The position numbers and the translations under genes were made by a program. Positions 1 to 12,434 of a stretch of DNA of 64,000 bases are shown here, piece by piece. Numbering within the stretch: the first letter of the stretch is position 1; the number at the start of each line of letters is the position of its first letter. The notes under the pieces were generated by a model that was not told where the DNA came from, did no database searches, and saw nothing but the letters and a program-made list of their open reading frames with translations. Origin of the DNA: Raphanus sativus (lineage: Eukaryota; Streptophyta; Magnoliopsida; Brassicales; Brassicaceae); the NCBI RefSeq assembly GCF_000801105.2, contig NC_079519.1, positions 9,794,668-9,858,667 on the forward strand, in the 5' to 3' direction.

Positions 1-1426
1 TCAAATATTAGGGGCAGAAATCTATTAGGAATTTTTTGTTGGAAAATTATTTTACGTAATAAAAATTATGATTTTTGATAAGTTATATATTTTAACTTTT
101 TATAAAATTTATCTTAAATTTATTTATATGACTTATTTTTGTTATTTTCAATATGACTAAATTTTAGAAGACTAAATAATTCTAACCCGTAATATGATTT
201 TATTTATTTAAATCGAAGTTAAAATTATTTTACACTGTTTTTTTTTAATTTAAATAAAATATTTTATATCTTCAATACTCTTGTATTGAAAAATTAATTT
301 GTGCGTTTCAAAAACATTTTCTGTAATTTTATTAAATTTAGTTTATGTGATTTATTTTTTATTTTAAATGAGACTATTTTTAAAAGAGTTGAGATAATTC
401 AGACCCGTATTATGATTTTGTTGATTTAATCATTTGTTATTTCAACTTGATTTTTTTTGAGGTTTTATTTAATAAATGCTTTCAAATAATAATGTGATAG
501 ATTTTTTGGATAGATATGGTGCAAACATTTAGGAAAAACAAATTTCAAAAAAGTTAAGAACTGAATTACATTAAATACTATTTAATGTAATTGCAAAATA
601 ATGAATTTTGATTGGTAGCAAATAATGCTGGGAAAAAAGTATATGCAATTTTTGTAATAACTTAGAAATTTCAGAGGCAGATTCATAAAGAGTCATTTAT
701 TTTAATAGTATAGATGAAATACAAAACTAGTGAATAAACGAACTGATTGAGATTGTACCACTTGGTTTGTTGTCTTAGATAATGTGGAGCTATTTGCAGA
801 GAAAAAAAAGTATTTTTATACTAGAAAAGAAAATATAGTTGAATTGGAGTGATTTTACCTCTAAATGATAGAGGTAAATATATAGGTGTATTTCTATTAA
901 CATTTTCTCATCAATTATTTTATTTGTTCTCTAATTCTAAGTGGATTGATCCACTTGATTTGTTGTCTGAGCTAATGTGGATTCCACACCGAATGAGGAT
1001 CGGTTACTTGAAGTTTGAATTCCGTTCTTAGGTTGTTCATTTGTACAAATTGACTAATGCAAAATCCACATCAAACACTAATCTCAAAACCAAGTTCTAT
1101 TGGATGGTGGATGAGCTATTGCTTGTTGATTCCTCAAGTTGATATTCAAAATAATAAGACATGACATCTGAACATGTCGAAGTGTTAGGTCAATACTTGT
1201 GTACATAATACAATAATTTCACCATCACATGAGACTTAGTTCTTATCCCTCCTTCCCTTAGATGGCCGATACTAGGTCTACTGCTATATACATCCACCGA
1301 GAAATCATCATCTTCATTGTCTACATCAACTAATTGTGAATTCCCCAAAAGTGAATTTGTATTAACAGTAGAGCTGATCCTGAAATTTATGAGGCTTGAA
1401 ATAATTACTAAATAATCAATATTTAT
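1..1426. other. AT-rich intergenic DNA, no gene seen
   Basis: Very AT-rich sequence. The only open frame is a short 60-codon one near 849-1031 with no recognisable motif. I see no gene or clear element border here. Confidence 0.5.
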
Positions 1427-1715
1427 AAGATTTTTAGTAATTTAAATCCTCAGCTAAAGATAAATCATAAAACAAACTCTAAACTAAAAATCTTGTGAAA
1501 TAAACCCTCATCTTTATGTCTGTTAATGTTTTCGCCTCTCCATAACCTTTGTCGTCAACAGTTAACATTTTTCCGTTGATATTTGACGATAAATGTTACG
1601 GAGGGGCGAAAACATTAACGGACATAAAAATAAGGGTTTATTTCACATGATTTTTAGTTGAGGATTTGTTTTACGATTGATCTTTAGTTGAGGGTTTAAA
1701 TTACTAAAAATCCTT
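1427..1715. repeat. Foldback (MITE-like) element, near-complete palindrome
   Basis: The left end (AAGATTTTTAGTAATTTAAA at 1427) is the reverse complement of the right end (closing in TTTAAATTACTAAAAATCCTT at 1715). Pairing continues inward through the AAACCCTC and TTAATGTTTTCGCC segments almost to the centre near 1565-1575. The whole 289 bp can therefore fold into one long hairpin. No coding capacity. I did not find a convincing target-site duplication, so the superfamily is open. Confidence 0.75.
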
Positions 1716-2939
1716 AAAGAAAACAAAGTCTTCTTAGACCATCTCCAATGTATTTTGCTATTTACACCTTTAAAATAAAAAATTCTATAATAATCTAATG
1801 TATTCCTCTAAAATATAATTTTTAAATATAAAGTAAAAAATAGAGGAATGTTATTTATTCTTCTATAAATAGAAAATAGAGATTTTTATTATAAAAAAAG
1901 ATATGAGTTAGACAATTTTACCAATAAATGATATTATAGAAGTAAAAATAACAATGAGTTGGAGATTCTCTTATAATACTTATAATCGATACTTCAATAG
2001 ATAAAATATCAGATGATAGGTTAATAAACACTAACATGTACGCATACCGGCATACGCATACATGCATTACACGTGATGTGTAATCTGTGTGAATAGCAGA
2101 ATACAAAAATAACTCAATTGCTAAACAACAAATCAACAATGTTATCTTTTTCTGTTTTTCAATTGATTGAGATGATAGGGCAGGGTCCCCTACAACTCAA
2201 CTCGTCTTGTCCTTAGTAAACGAAGATAATTTAGTTGCAATCCTTATAAAATAAATAATAAGATATAGTTTTATGTATGGGCTTATTTGCGTACTAGCTA
2301 TATTTGAGAGGCAAATTAGATGAATAACTATGATTTTGACATAATGTAATGTCAGACACTTGCGCCATAAACCATCCGGTTTTACCCTTTTCGTTAGCAG
2401 GTATCCAGTTGCAAGTAAAAAAAAGTGACGTTGATATTTTTGTGGCATACTTACAATCACCTATCGAAACACAATGTACGTATCAGATTTATTTCGAATC
2501 ACACATTCTTCACTGTAAAATGTGTGGATACTATACAACACTTTTAATTAAATGGTGTATCCCATTTATTTATACTGTCAGTCAATTCCAGGTTAATCCA
2601 TATTAATGGCGTAGTATATGACTAATTGGTTCCAAAACTATTCCATTTGAAGCCGATGAAATAGAAATTATCGATCATGAGTATAATGTTCACTATTACT
2701 TTTTGCAATCGAGTGCATGATAAGAGAAAGAACAAATTTTATAGCCGAGATAATATAGGTGATGAAATTCATGATATTATAGAGGTGAATTGGTAGTAAC
2801 TTACGAAAGAGAGGATACATTACCATTCTACATAAGACATATAGAATAGAAAAGGTAAAAATGTTGTTACAATCTAAAAATCATCTTAACATATTGTTGA
2901 TATGGCTATGCCTTCATGGAAGGTGATAATTCTTGCCCC
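1716..2939. other. AT-rich intergenic DNA, no gene seen
   Basis: Starts with a CCATCTCCAATGTATT-type repeat (about 1739-1900) common as MITE debris in this plant group. Overlapping short ORFs on both strands at 1918-2606 show no recognisable domain and are probably chance. Confidence 0.4.
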
Positions 2940-3131
2940 AATGTCAATCCCAATCATACATAAACTAAACCTTATCAACTAATCACTAAACTCTACACGG
3001 AAATATAAACCATAGTTCAATGTCAACCTCAATCTTCCATAAAGTAAACCCTAACCACTAATTACTAAACCCTACATGGAAATATAAACCCTAATCCAAT
3101 GTCAAACACAATCTCTTATAAACTAAACTCA
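2940..3131. repeat. 79-bp tandem repeat, about 2.4 copies
   Basis: Units begin with AATGTCAA at 2940, 3019 and 3098, giving an exact 79-bp period. Each unit contains TAAACTAAACC-like and GGAAATATAAACC segments. The third unit is partial. Copies are diverged, so this is not a very recent expansion. Confidence 0.8.
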
Positions 3132-3206
3132 ATTTCGAAATGCGAGTAACATGCATTTCAATTCTAAAGGAGCATATAGAATAGAAAAGGTGACAAATGA
3201 TATAGC

Positions 3207-3207
<1 letters not shown>

Positions 3208-3266
<59 letters not shown>
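3208..3266. repeat. (TA)n microsatellite
   Basis: Uninterrupted alternating TA for about 58 bp. Confidence 0.9.
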
Positions 3267-3269
<3 letters not shown>

Positions 3270-4676
3270 CTATTTTGAAGTGTTTATGATTGCATGGAAA
3301 GAGAAATGCTTACACCAACTTCAGATTGATTGTGGCGAAAGAAATAAAGATAAACAACAACAAACAAGATTGAATCCTCTCTTTCAAGAATCAAATGAAA
3401 TATAACTTACTAAGTAGTACATTATATATTAATAAACATGACAAATAAGATAAGAACCAAATTTGAAAGAAAGACAGTCTGTTCCATTTCATAAAAATAG
3501 TATAGAAATACTATTACCCTTCCAACTCATCCATGCCATACCTGAAGAACAAAATGAAAATGAAGACACATGTTAGTTTACTAGTATATGAATTACTTTA
3601 TGCTTAGGTTGAATATTTATTTGTGTCAATCCAAAACAGCATATGAGAGTGAAAAAGTAACATATGCAATTAGAATTATACCATCTAATATAATATATAA
3701 TTTATATATATGGAATGAAACAGATGGTCAGATGGAATGGAAAGCAAATTGTATATTAGTTCTGATACGATTCTTCATAAATAGCATATGAATGGAATGA
3801 CACATAAACAGTCTCTAAAACTAAGTTTTCCATTTCAAATAGCACATGTTCCATAAGATACTCCATTTCACATAGAGCTAAACTTGTTTTATCGCAAAAA
3901 TGATTTTTCATTCCAAAATCACTATCTCCCTTCGCATTAAACAGATGAGTATGACGAACTGAGAAAATTTCAAGCCTAAACCAAAAAGAAACTTACGATA
4001 TGGTTACGGGGTTGAAAATCGAGATATCAACTCGAATTGATTACTGAGACCGGAAATCTAATCGCCGGTTCACTTCCTCGGGTCGTCTTGTGATTTCGAC
4101 AACTACTTACTTCACCGCAGACGATCTCTCACCCAAAACGACTTCTCTTACAGATATTCTCGCCGTAGTAAAGTAGGGGATAAGAAGAGGCGAGGCTCTG
4201 ATGTGAAACTATTCAACTTCTTCCTCTTTTACTGATTGTGAGTTATTGTGTAGAAAAGGTGTGATTTTTGAAGAGCCGCGATGTCTTACCTAAAAAGTGG
4301 GTTTAATTTTTTTTTTTTATTTAGCAGGTTTTCCCAGTTTCTTCCAAAGGTAATACGGCAATAATACATATAATTCAAGGGGAACAGGAAAAAGGTAGGG
4401 CAATTGGTCAGTGACTTAATTATAATTTGTTTGGACGCTATACGGTGCAATTTCCCTTTATGTATTTCAAAATACTTTATTACATAAATAAATAAGTGCA
4501 CGGCTACATATTGATCAAGAGACAAGGGCCAACAACCCTTCGATAGATATTGAATAAATTCAGAGAACAAAAAGATGCCTAATGGCTTCGAACTTAGGAT
4601 TTAGACAGACAAAATCTATCTAGTTATTATTATTGGTAGTAAAAGGAAACGTAAAATTTTATTTGGAACGTGCTTC
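3267..4676. other. Intergenic DNA; possible exon-like fragment at 3990-4260
   Basis: Mostly AT-rich, without a recognisable gene. About 3990-4260 is richer in GC and resembles a 5' UTR or exon remnant, but no frame on either strand gives a protein I recognise. The 94-codon ORF at 4286-4570 (minus) is low complexity and probably chance. Confidence 0.4.
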
Positions 4677-5079
4677 TCATTTGTTCATGCCCGTCTTTTC
4701 CTTGATGGCCTCAGTCGCACCCTGTGCCTTCTGCTTCAGCTGCTGTCCACCCTGTACCCGAATTATCATAAATACATAATTGTTTCACAACAAAGTATTT
4801 AATAGAATAAGAAAAGAAAAAAAAAAGGTATGTAATAGAATAAGAAAAGAAAATGGACCTCTTGGAGAGATTCCTTAGCAGATTGGGCAGCATTGGAGGC
4901 CTTGTCCATCAGGTTGCTTGCTTTCTCCTACAACAGATTAGTTACTTCCATTAATATTAATTATTAATCAAACCCAAATCTTACAAATACTTATTTAAAA
5001 TTTGTCGTATAGACAAAACCTGGGTCTGGCCTTTAGCTTGGCCAGCGTTGAAGCTCATGCTCTGACTGTTGTTAGACAT
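4677..5079 (-). CDS. Small LEA-family (KIN/COR6.6-like) stress protein
   Basis: Three exons on the minus strand: 5020-5079, 4859-4927 and 4677-4751, all with GT..AG introns in phase 0. Together they encode 67 residues. The protein begins MSNNSQSMSFNAGQAKGQTQ and ends with KEKTGMNK; the GQAKGQ motif, the central MDKASNAAQSAKESLQ repeat and the KTGMNK end mark the plant family of 66-67-residue hydrophilic LEA proteins that includes Arabidopsis KIN1/KIN2 and At3g02480. It is Ala/Gln/Lys/Ser-rich, has no signal peptide, and is expected to be a disordered cytosolic/nuclear protectant during drying, cold, or pollen and seed maturation. The syntenic Arabidopsis gene is, from memory, At5g53820. An upstream G-box and TATA box fit ABA or dehydration control. 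The frame is intact. Confidence 0.9.
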
Positions 5080-5172
5080 TCTCTGCAGAATAAAAGCTTG
5101 TAATTTGATGTTGTGAACTTATCTAGTTTTTGTAATTGTGACTTGTGAGGAAAGAGCATTACCCATAGAGGG

Positions 5173-5214
5173 TTTATATAGCTGTGGGATCCAAGTTTCA
5201 TTATCTCCACGTGG
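5173..5214 (-). promoter_or_regulatory. Core promoter of the LEA gene: G-box/ABRE and TATA box
   Basis: Read on the minus strand, a perfect palindromic G-box CCACGTGG (5207-5214) lies about 27 bp upstream of a TATATAAA box (5173-5180). The TATA box is about 95 bp upstream of the LEA start codon. CACGTGG is the core ABA-response element. The spacing suits a stress- or maturation-induced promoter. A CACATGTG E-box-like site lies further upstream near 5250. Confidence 0.75.
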
Positions 5215-5299
5215 TATCTATGATTGGGTGGCTGTGTAGTCTTTCACATGTGGCTTTTTTAGCTCAGTAATCTCCGGTCGGATAGGGAGGTTTGACCAC

Positions 5300-7637
5300 G
5301 AACCAAGCAAATCAGTTATAGACTTGTTCCAATGTCCTAATGTAGTTTTTTTTTTATTTTCTTTTTTGACATCAATGTCCTAATGTAGTTCGGTTTATGT
5401 ATTTTTTTTTATATTAATATTTTATTTTTAATTACCTAGCAAGTCCGCCTGGTGTGATTAACTCCCTAGCAGTCACTAGCAGCACAGAAGCGTTCACTAT
5501 ACTTTCTAAATATATCAAGTAACAACGGTAACTAACATTATTTTTGCTAATTAAGCTAAACTAACTTGATAAGTAATAAATTAATAATTTTATAATCGAT
5601 CTCATACCATACCCAATCAAATGATCACCCTCCATCAATATAAAAGTCCAAAGTTTTAGAAAAACTTTTTTTTCTTTTTAAACATAAACTTAATTTCATT
5701 CATATTTAATCTTCTGCGATACAATAATAAGAGGAAATTATCGATCCTCCTTGGTAGTAAACATAAAATACAACAGATTACTAAGCTAAGCAGGATAGGT
5801 TTTCGATCAGCGAATTCAAAACGATGCTTAAATGAATCGAAGAAGCTACGACAGAGTCGTATAGCAGGAAAATAGTCACATAATGTGACGTTGAGGTCCA
5901 TAACTCATCAACGAGAACCACCAAAGTGCAAGAATACAACCCGATGAGGAAACTGAAGCAGACACTTGGCATTGTTGCCGAGGAAACATCTTTTTCCATG
6001 GAGAAAAGAGTATGGCGATAAAAATGTCTCCCTAAAAGAGGAAGAAAATCGAAATAAGACTGATCCCAATGAACCCATCGGTAAAGACTTCACACAAGCA
6101 TAATACAATATTATTTGCACAAAAAGAAGTCCGGTGAATCCACCCGCAAACCTTAGCACCATATGCCAAACCACACTCAAATAATCTCTGATCACTAATT
6201 TAAGCTCTGGTGGGCTTTTGATTATTCTGATGATGATTTCAAACTTCTTAACGGGCCAAGCTCATGAAGGTGTAACTCTTGGCATTAAGCAAACCGATCT
6301 CCATATCGGGGTGTACTCGATGAAGCATTCGCTGGATATGTAAAGAGATTGACAACGGTTGATGAGAGGAAAGGGTTCGACGGTGCCAAGTCAAACCCAT
6401 CGGCGAAACAAAGACTTCTGATGCCTCAAGGCCGCGTCAGACTCCCAAGGAGAGTCGTCGGTATAGGTTTTGATAGAGTAGATAAGGCTATGGCGGAAGA
6501 TGGAGAGCTCTTCCTTAACAGCTCTCGGTACAGATATGAAGCCTTGGTCAACAGTGTAACCCCACTTACACATGGCTGTAGAGTACCAAGATCCAAAAAG
6601 AGAGGAGAGCAGGTTGCAATATGGAGTGACGACCGAGCACTAGGAGTGGTAGAGGCTGTATGGATGGCGGAAGGATTGGTCGGAGAGACATAGATCTGGA
6701 GAAGTAAGATGTGACTACCTCGGGCGTTGAAACTTTGACGGTCAGTAGGCAGGTAGAGCGGCTGCAGCACGGATGAAGAGCATGGGGTTTGAAGCTGACA
6801 AGCACGGCGGAGCGGTGGGGAACCCCCCAGAAAGTCACGGAGTCGGTGGTTAAGACTCTGAAACAGAAGCACGAACCTCCTCTTTTCACAGAGAGAGACA
6901 GTCTCAAGAGAGCGTCGTCGTGAGGGCCATCGAGGATGGAGACATCGAAGGATATCACAACAGTACGAGCAGACAATGGTGAGGAGCAAGAGCTGGACCA
7001 GAGATCCTGACGCCGGCGGCCAGAGGCCTCACCGACGTCGAGGAAGAGGATGGTTGACGGCGCCTCGATTCACGAACCAGATAGAGAAAATTAGGACGAA
7101 CTCTTTAAAAAAAAAAAACTTAAGAACACAACAACAAAGGATGCGCCAGTTACTTTGCATTGGCGCATGCGTAAGGGTTATTGTGGTTGCATGGCTGCTG
7201 GTCCTGTACCAGAAACTATTATCCGTTTGCTCGAGCTCCTCTCGTTTCTGGTTCTTGTCCTTGCCTTTACGCGAGAGGTGTGGTGTCTTTATCTCCCGCT
7301 TTGTTGTTTCCTTTCGTCTCTCCTTCAGAAACAAAACATGAAGCTTAAAGAGGACTTGACAAAAAAACAATCTCAAAGAGAACATGATCAGGTTCTCTGG
7401 TCAAGACCGGATGTTGCTGTGGTTTCATTTGGGCCAGATGGTGTTGCTTGCGACCTGGAGACCTGGATGGTTGAAGAATGATTATCCCAGTGCCGAGACA
7501 TCTGCTTGGGTGTCTTGGTAGATTCTTCTTCTTCTTTTTCCAGCTTATGAAGATCTTGTTATCAATATTTGTTATCATCACATCCCTTCCCTCTTGGCTT
7601 GGAGAGTTCGTCTTTCATTGAAGGTTTCGACATTTGA
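5300..7637. other. ORF-rich, moderately GC-rich region of unknown origin
   Basis: From about 5650 to 7500 both strands carry overlapping open frames of 70-190 codons (longest 6426-6989, minus), but none shows a domain I recognise and no exon chain with consistent splice signals can be built. The composition differs from the surrounding AT-rich DNA. A degraded retroelement or a duplicated, decayed gene are both possible. I do not assign a function. Confidence 0.35.
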
Positions 7638-7714
7638 CGGTAAGCATTCCCCACTTGATAGTCTGGTGTACTAGTACGGTAAGCATTCCCCACTTGATAG
7701 TCTGGTGTACTAGT
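7638..7714. repeat. 39-bp tandem duplication
   Basis: Two near-identical units starting CGGTAAGCATTCCCCACTTG lie at 7638-7676 and 7677-7714. Confidence 0.9.
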
Positions 7715-8304
7715 GTTTCATTGACCGGGTTGGTTATGAGGATGATGACTTCATCGAGATCCAGTTATTCCGGCGGGAAGACAGCTACGACTGCAAGAGA
7801 TCTTTCCTTGACATCACATAGTGTTAACATTGTCATGTCCATTAGAAAAATATATCTCTACTTATAGCTTCTATTGGTGTAACCATTGTTCGTTTGTCCA
7901 GTTAGAACTGAACATTTTATCAGTTAATTTGATTCGATTTGACTCGAAAAATTTGGATATCCATAAGACTTCGAAGAAAAACAAATATTAAAAAGCAATA
8001 TTCATTTAAAAAACAACAAATTACAAATACTAAAAAATTTAAAAACGGATATCTGGTCCGTTCTGAGTTTTATTCAAATATATGTATATTTATTATATTA
8101 AAATAGAAATCACAATTTCTCATGTGTGATTTTTTTTTTAAAATAGACATTTCTAAAAAATAATATTTCATTTATTCCTTAATCGCATTTTATAGCTTAC
8201 TAAATCACTCTATTTATACTATAGTAACTATATATTTGCATCATTTTTTAGGAAGGGTCCATTTCTAGGAAGGGTCCAATTTTTCTTCTCTGTCACACAC
8301 AGTC

Positions 8305-8418
8305 TAGAAAGCATAACGGTTTTCAATACTTGACTAGCCGATTAGAAAACATAACGGTTTTCAATACTTGACTAGCCGATTAGAAAGCATAACGGTTTTC
8401 AATACTTGACTAGCCGAT
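8305..8418. repeat. 38-bp tandem repeat, 3 copies
   Basis: Three units at 8305-8342, 8343-8380 and 8381-8418, each containing ATAACGGTTTTCAATACTTG followed by ACTAGCCGAT. Only one or two substitutions separate the copies. They lie just beyond the 3' end of the minus-strand gene that ends at 8581. Confidence 0.9.
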
Positions 8419-8580
8419 GGTGTATAATATCCAAAAAAGGCAAGATCATGCTTTAAAGCTCTAGAGATGAACGTTTTGGCTTTTTTTTCTTCTTATGCCG
8501 TGTTACACAAGCTCGATACTTGGAACACAGCTTAGAAACGAGAACTAGAAGATGTTGTAGCTTAAACCAAAACCTCCACA

Positions 8581-10369
8581 TTACATGGGAACATCTGGAT
8601 CCAACCTTTTCTGAATAGCAGCTGCACCCTGCGTGTATTAAGACGAAACCAAAAACGTAACATTAAAAACGAAATCAAAACTGATGATGAAGAGGAAAAA
8701 AGGTATTTGTATCAAACCTCCATGTCCCCAATCTTGTACAAGTAGACCATTTCTTCCTTAAGCCGAGCTTGTTCCTTCATAGCTTGAGCCTGCCATTAGA
8801 TTATATAATCAGCGTAAAATTTGTGCAGGCAACCAGATTAATGGCAGAGGAAACAGCAAAGATTTCATAGAAGAAACTGACCATTCCGCCTTCCATTGAT
8901 CGCTTTAGAGCTAAAACTTCTTCTTCCTTCTGCTTCTCGCGTGCTTCCTGCATCTCTAGCCTGAAAACACGCACACAAACATGCCTTTAAAGCAACCCAT
9001 CCAGAGCATTTCAATGTATGCTGATCTAAAGTGAGAATCTTTGGTGTACCGGCGTTGCTCCTCGTCATTGAACACAGTCCGTTCACTCTGCCCAGCTTTC
9101 TTCAAACCCTTCTTCATCTCTTTCTCCAACTTACGTCTATAGTAACCATCAATGTCATAGTACCTGCAAAAATTCCAAATAGATATGAAATGAACAGCTA
9201 ATTTTAACAACTACTCAACAACATTCATCAATCCACAACCAAAAGAAAGCTTACTTCTTGGAGGTAAATGTACCAGTATTGTGATCTTCCATGAAACTGT
9301 GAAAGAACCAATCAAGTGCACAAAGTTATATCAGAAACGAGAAGAAGAACTTCATACGAACATAAGCTCAGGAGATGCATACTCTTTAAACATTTTCTTC
9401 TCTTCCCATGGTGGCAAGCTTTCCAAGTTGACCTATTGGACCAAGCAGACAACCAAAATCAATCCACAAAACAGAGCTAAATGATACATACTACTATGAA
9501 GTCCAAAGCAAAATATAAGGTTACAGAGTAGATAGAGCTACCTCTTTTACTTCAAGCAGCCATGCTGTGAACTCTGGTCGTTTATTCCTACATATATGAG
9601 TAATGAACAACTTCAATATATGATTTCTATCTAAGGAAAGCAAATACAAGTATGTTAATCTTCATAAAAGACTCAACATTCATATTTCTAGAATTAACAT
9701 TACATCCGCGAGTATCTATCTATCTAGCTCCATGTTAAAGCCCAAGATTTTCCAAAAAAAAAAAAGAACAGTCTTTACATATATGAGAGTAATCAACAAC
9801 ATCAATAGCTAATTGTATTTCAAAAACAGTAAACGCTAGTATGTTAATATTCATAAATGACTCAACATTTGTAGAACTAACATCACATCCACGAGTATAT
9901 ATCTATTTCTCCATAGTAATGCCCCAAAAGGACAGAGTCTTTACATATATGAGTAATCAGCAACTTCAATAACTAATTGTGTTTCAGAAACAGCAAACAC
10001 AAGTTTACTAGTCTTTACATAAAGACTAACATTTGTAAAACTAAAATCAGATTCTTGAATATCAGTTTTCGAACTAATCTATCCATCTTGCTCATGTAAT
10101 AGCTAAAGATTTTCCAAAGAGAAAGAGAAAGAAACAGTACCACATATCAGTCTCTCTGATGACTCCATATTTCCCCCAAGATTCAGTGACAGCTCCTTTC
10201 TTGGCCTTCTCAGACTTCTTCTCCTTCTTTCGCTTCTTCTTCTTGCTGCTATCATCTCCATCAACTCCTTTCACCTTCCTTCTCTTCTTCTTCTCTTTCT
10301 CTCTCCTCCTTCTCTTCTTATCTCTCTCCTCCCTCTCCCTTCTCTTCCTCTTCCTTCTCCTCCGCTCAT

Positions 10370-10409
<40 letters not shown>

Positions 10410-10781
10410 CTCAGAATCAGAATACTCTGACTCCGACTCAGATTCCGATTCCGAGCTACTACTGGAATCATCGTAGCGTCTCCTCCTGCTTCGTCTACTA
10501 CGAGACCTCCGATCTGATTTCCTTTTCCCTCTCGACTTTCTACTTCTACGTCTCTCTTCCTTCTCCGACTCGGACTCGCTACCACTCTCCAGTCCCGAAC
10601 CTGAATCGGAGTCTCTGCCGTCTTTTGATTTTCTCTTCGATTCGCGCCGACTCACTTCTTCTTCGACCGGCTTCTTTTCGATACGGCTCGATTTCTCCCG
10701 GGATGATTCTCTTCTGTAGTCTTTATCCTCGACGTCGCATCTCGCCTTCTCCGGCGGAGAGTCGTCGCGGTCTCTTCCCAT
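8581..10781 (-). CDS. R/S/E/K-rich nuclear protein, probably splicing-related
   Basis: Eight exons (10141-10781, 9542-9587, 9383-9432, 9255-9296, 9050-9163, 8882-8960, 8718-8789, 8581-8628) join in frame with GT..AG introns to about 363 residues. Exon 1 gives some 213 residues that are almost entirely charged: an N-terminal acidic/basic stretch, RS-like blocks (RRSRSRRSRRRR), a Ser-Glu repeat and Lys/Arg tracts typical of nuclear-speckle proteins. The C-terminal half is conserved and helical, with the segments FTAWLLEVK, YYDIDGYYRRKLEKEM and a Glu/Lys-rich coiled coil before the end LDPDVPM. Its position next to the nucleotidyltransferase matches, from memory, At5g53800 (annotated as nucleic acid-binding). 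A role in pre-mRNA processing is inferred from composition only; no RRM or zinc finger is visible. The start at 10781 precedes the acidic MGRDRDDSPPEK segment. Confidence 0.85.
10371..10412. repeat. CTCACT simple repeat encoding the Ser-Glu tract
   Basis: About seven consecutive CTCACT hexamers on the plus strand, read on the minus strand as alternating Ser and Glu codons in exon 1 of the R/S/E/K-rich protein. A hexamer period keeps the frame, so length changes here would be tolerated. Confidence 0.75.
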
Positions 10782-10950
10782 CTCGCAAAATCGCCGGTGA
10801 GTTACCCCCTCGACCCAACCCTAGATCGAAGGCGTAATGAAAGGTTTTGAATCCTAAAAGCAATGCGGATTGGGCTGTGATTGACAAAGCCCATTTCTAG
10901 ACATTGTCGTTGAAGAAGGCCCAGTAGTAGTAGTAACAACGTGACCGTGG

Positions 10951-11591
10951 CTATGTTACATGGAAACGGAAGCGGGTACGTGGAAGCGGAAGCGTATGGA
11001 AACGCAGAAGCAGAATTTTTTAAAAAACTAGGAAACGGGTACGTGTTGGAAGCGTATATCTATATATAAGTATATATATTAAAATATAAGATAATCTTAT
11101 AAAATTTAGGACTAAAAGTTATATAATTTAGATTTAAAATAAAGCATTTATTCATTTATAATATTTTAAAATATTTCATGTCAAAACTGTGAAAATACAC
11201 ATAAATTAAGTTTAAAAGATAATTTACACAATATATTTGCATATAAGATATACTGTACCTTTTAATAAAAACTTCAATGCATAAAGATAATTTATAGTAT
11301 TGTTTTTAATATTTGTATATTTCTATTCACTCATTTTCTTTACTATTAAAATTTTGATTTTATATAAATTAAAACTATAATTTTATAGTTTTATTGATTT
11401 ATGACATTGTGGTTTTTTAAGAAACGGAAGCGTGATTCCAAAATAGAATCGTAAGCTTCCAATGTGTTACTTAAGAGAATATTTCAGAAGCGTTTTGGAA
11501 TCGAGATTCCGTAAGCTTCTGTGAGATTCTGATTCCAATTCCGATTCCGAAGCGGGAAACGGACGTTCGATAAAGCTTCCGTGCAACCCAG
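10951..11591. mobile_element. hAT-type non-autonomous element (641 bp)
   Basis: The element is flanked by a perfect 8-bp direct repeat GACCGTGG (10943-10950 and 11592-11599). Its ends are imperfect inverted repeats: left CTATGTTACATGGAA, right (reversed) CTGGGTTGCACGGAA, 11 of 15 matching. Subterminal GGAAACGGAAGCG-like motifs recur at both sides and the middle is AT-rich and non-coding. An 8-bp duplication and short inverted repeats are the hallmark of the hAT superfamily. It sits about 170 bp upstream of the start codon of the minus-strand gene at 8581-10781. Confidence 0.85.
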
Positions 11592-11819
11592 GACCGTGGT
11601 TTGTTTGGTTATACAACCACCAAATGAAATGGTGGATTCTCTGAAATACTACGGCACACTTTTACAGAGTTATTATAAAAATCTATCTATATACCCAAGT
11701 ATTATTAACCAAAACAACACATACATATATATATATATATAAAATCCGGATGAGGTTTAGGAAGTTGCACATAGAAGCGGTTGGAATCCTCTTCTAGGGA
11801 CATTGAACAGATATTGAAA

Positions 11820-12190
11820 GTTCATTTCATGAAAACGGCAGACATGTTTGTTCTTGAGCAGAAAATGTGTACCACTGAAGTAAGAGAAGCTGGAATATTG
11901 GAGAAGTTGAAGAGGCTGTAGTAGTAGGTAGCGGTTGGGAGTTTTAACTCTGGAGGAGTTTGAGATGTGTGATGGGACATCACAGATGACAGATCGTTCT
12001 TGAGCTGCTGAGGAGGAGGCAGAATGTTGAAGATAAGGACTCTGTCGAGTTGAATTCCAACGTTGGTGGAAGCAGAGTAGCTAAGCATTGACGGAGAGGG
12101 AGCTGTCTAAACTGTGAAGAGTACAGAGAGTGTTCCTCGTACTGTGGAAACACATGTAGAGAGTTCACTACCACTTTTCAAGAGGTAGTT
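11820..12190. other. Unrecognised open region between two genes
   Basis: Overlapping minus-strand frames (11822-12088 and 11980-12174) and a plus-strand frame exist here, and composition is exon-like. No family is recognisable and no splice chain connects it to a neighbour. It could be a transcribed UTR or a gene remnant. Confidence 0.3.
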
Positions 12191-12434
12191 TGCTAGTGCT
12201 TCTTTAATGTTGAAACCAACTACCTTCAGTGTTCAATAACTCAAACTGTCCACCAACTGAAATCCTAAACGGAACAATATCTTAAACTTAATTTAACAAA
12301 TGTCAATAACACCTTACATAAATTTAGAAACTACTCAAAACTGATGGTAAATTTTTAATTTGTTACAACAGCGTTATATCTGTTTTTACCAAATTATAAT
12401 TTACACTGAAAGGCTGAGGCCTCCTCTTTCATAC

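Noticed and set aside
5650..7500. Several overlapping ORFs of 100-190 codons as real genes
   Set aside because: They overlap on both strands, share no family motifs, and no splice-consistent chain could be built; treated as one unassigned region.
10159..10585. Ser/Leu-rich plus-strand and Arg/Val-rich minus-strand ORFs
   Set aside because: Shadows of the low-complexity coding exon of the R/S/E/K-rich protein in other frames.
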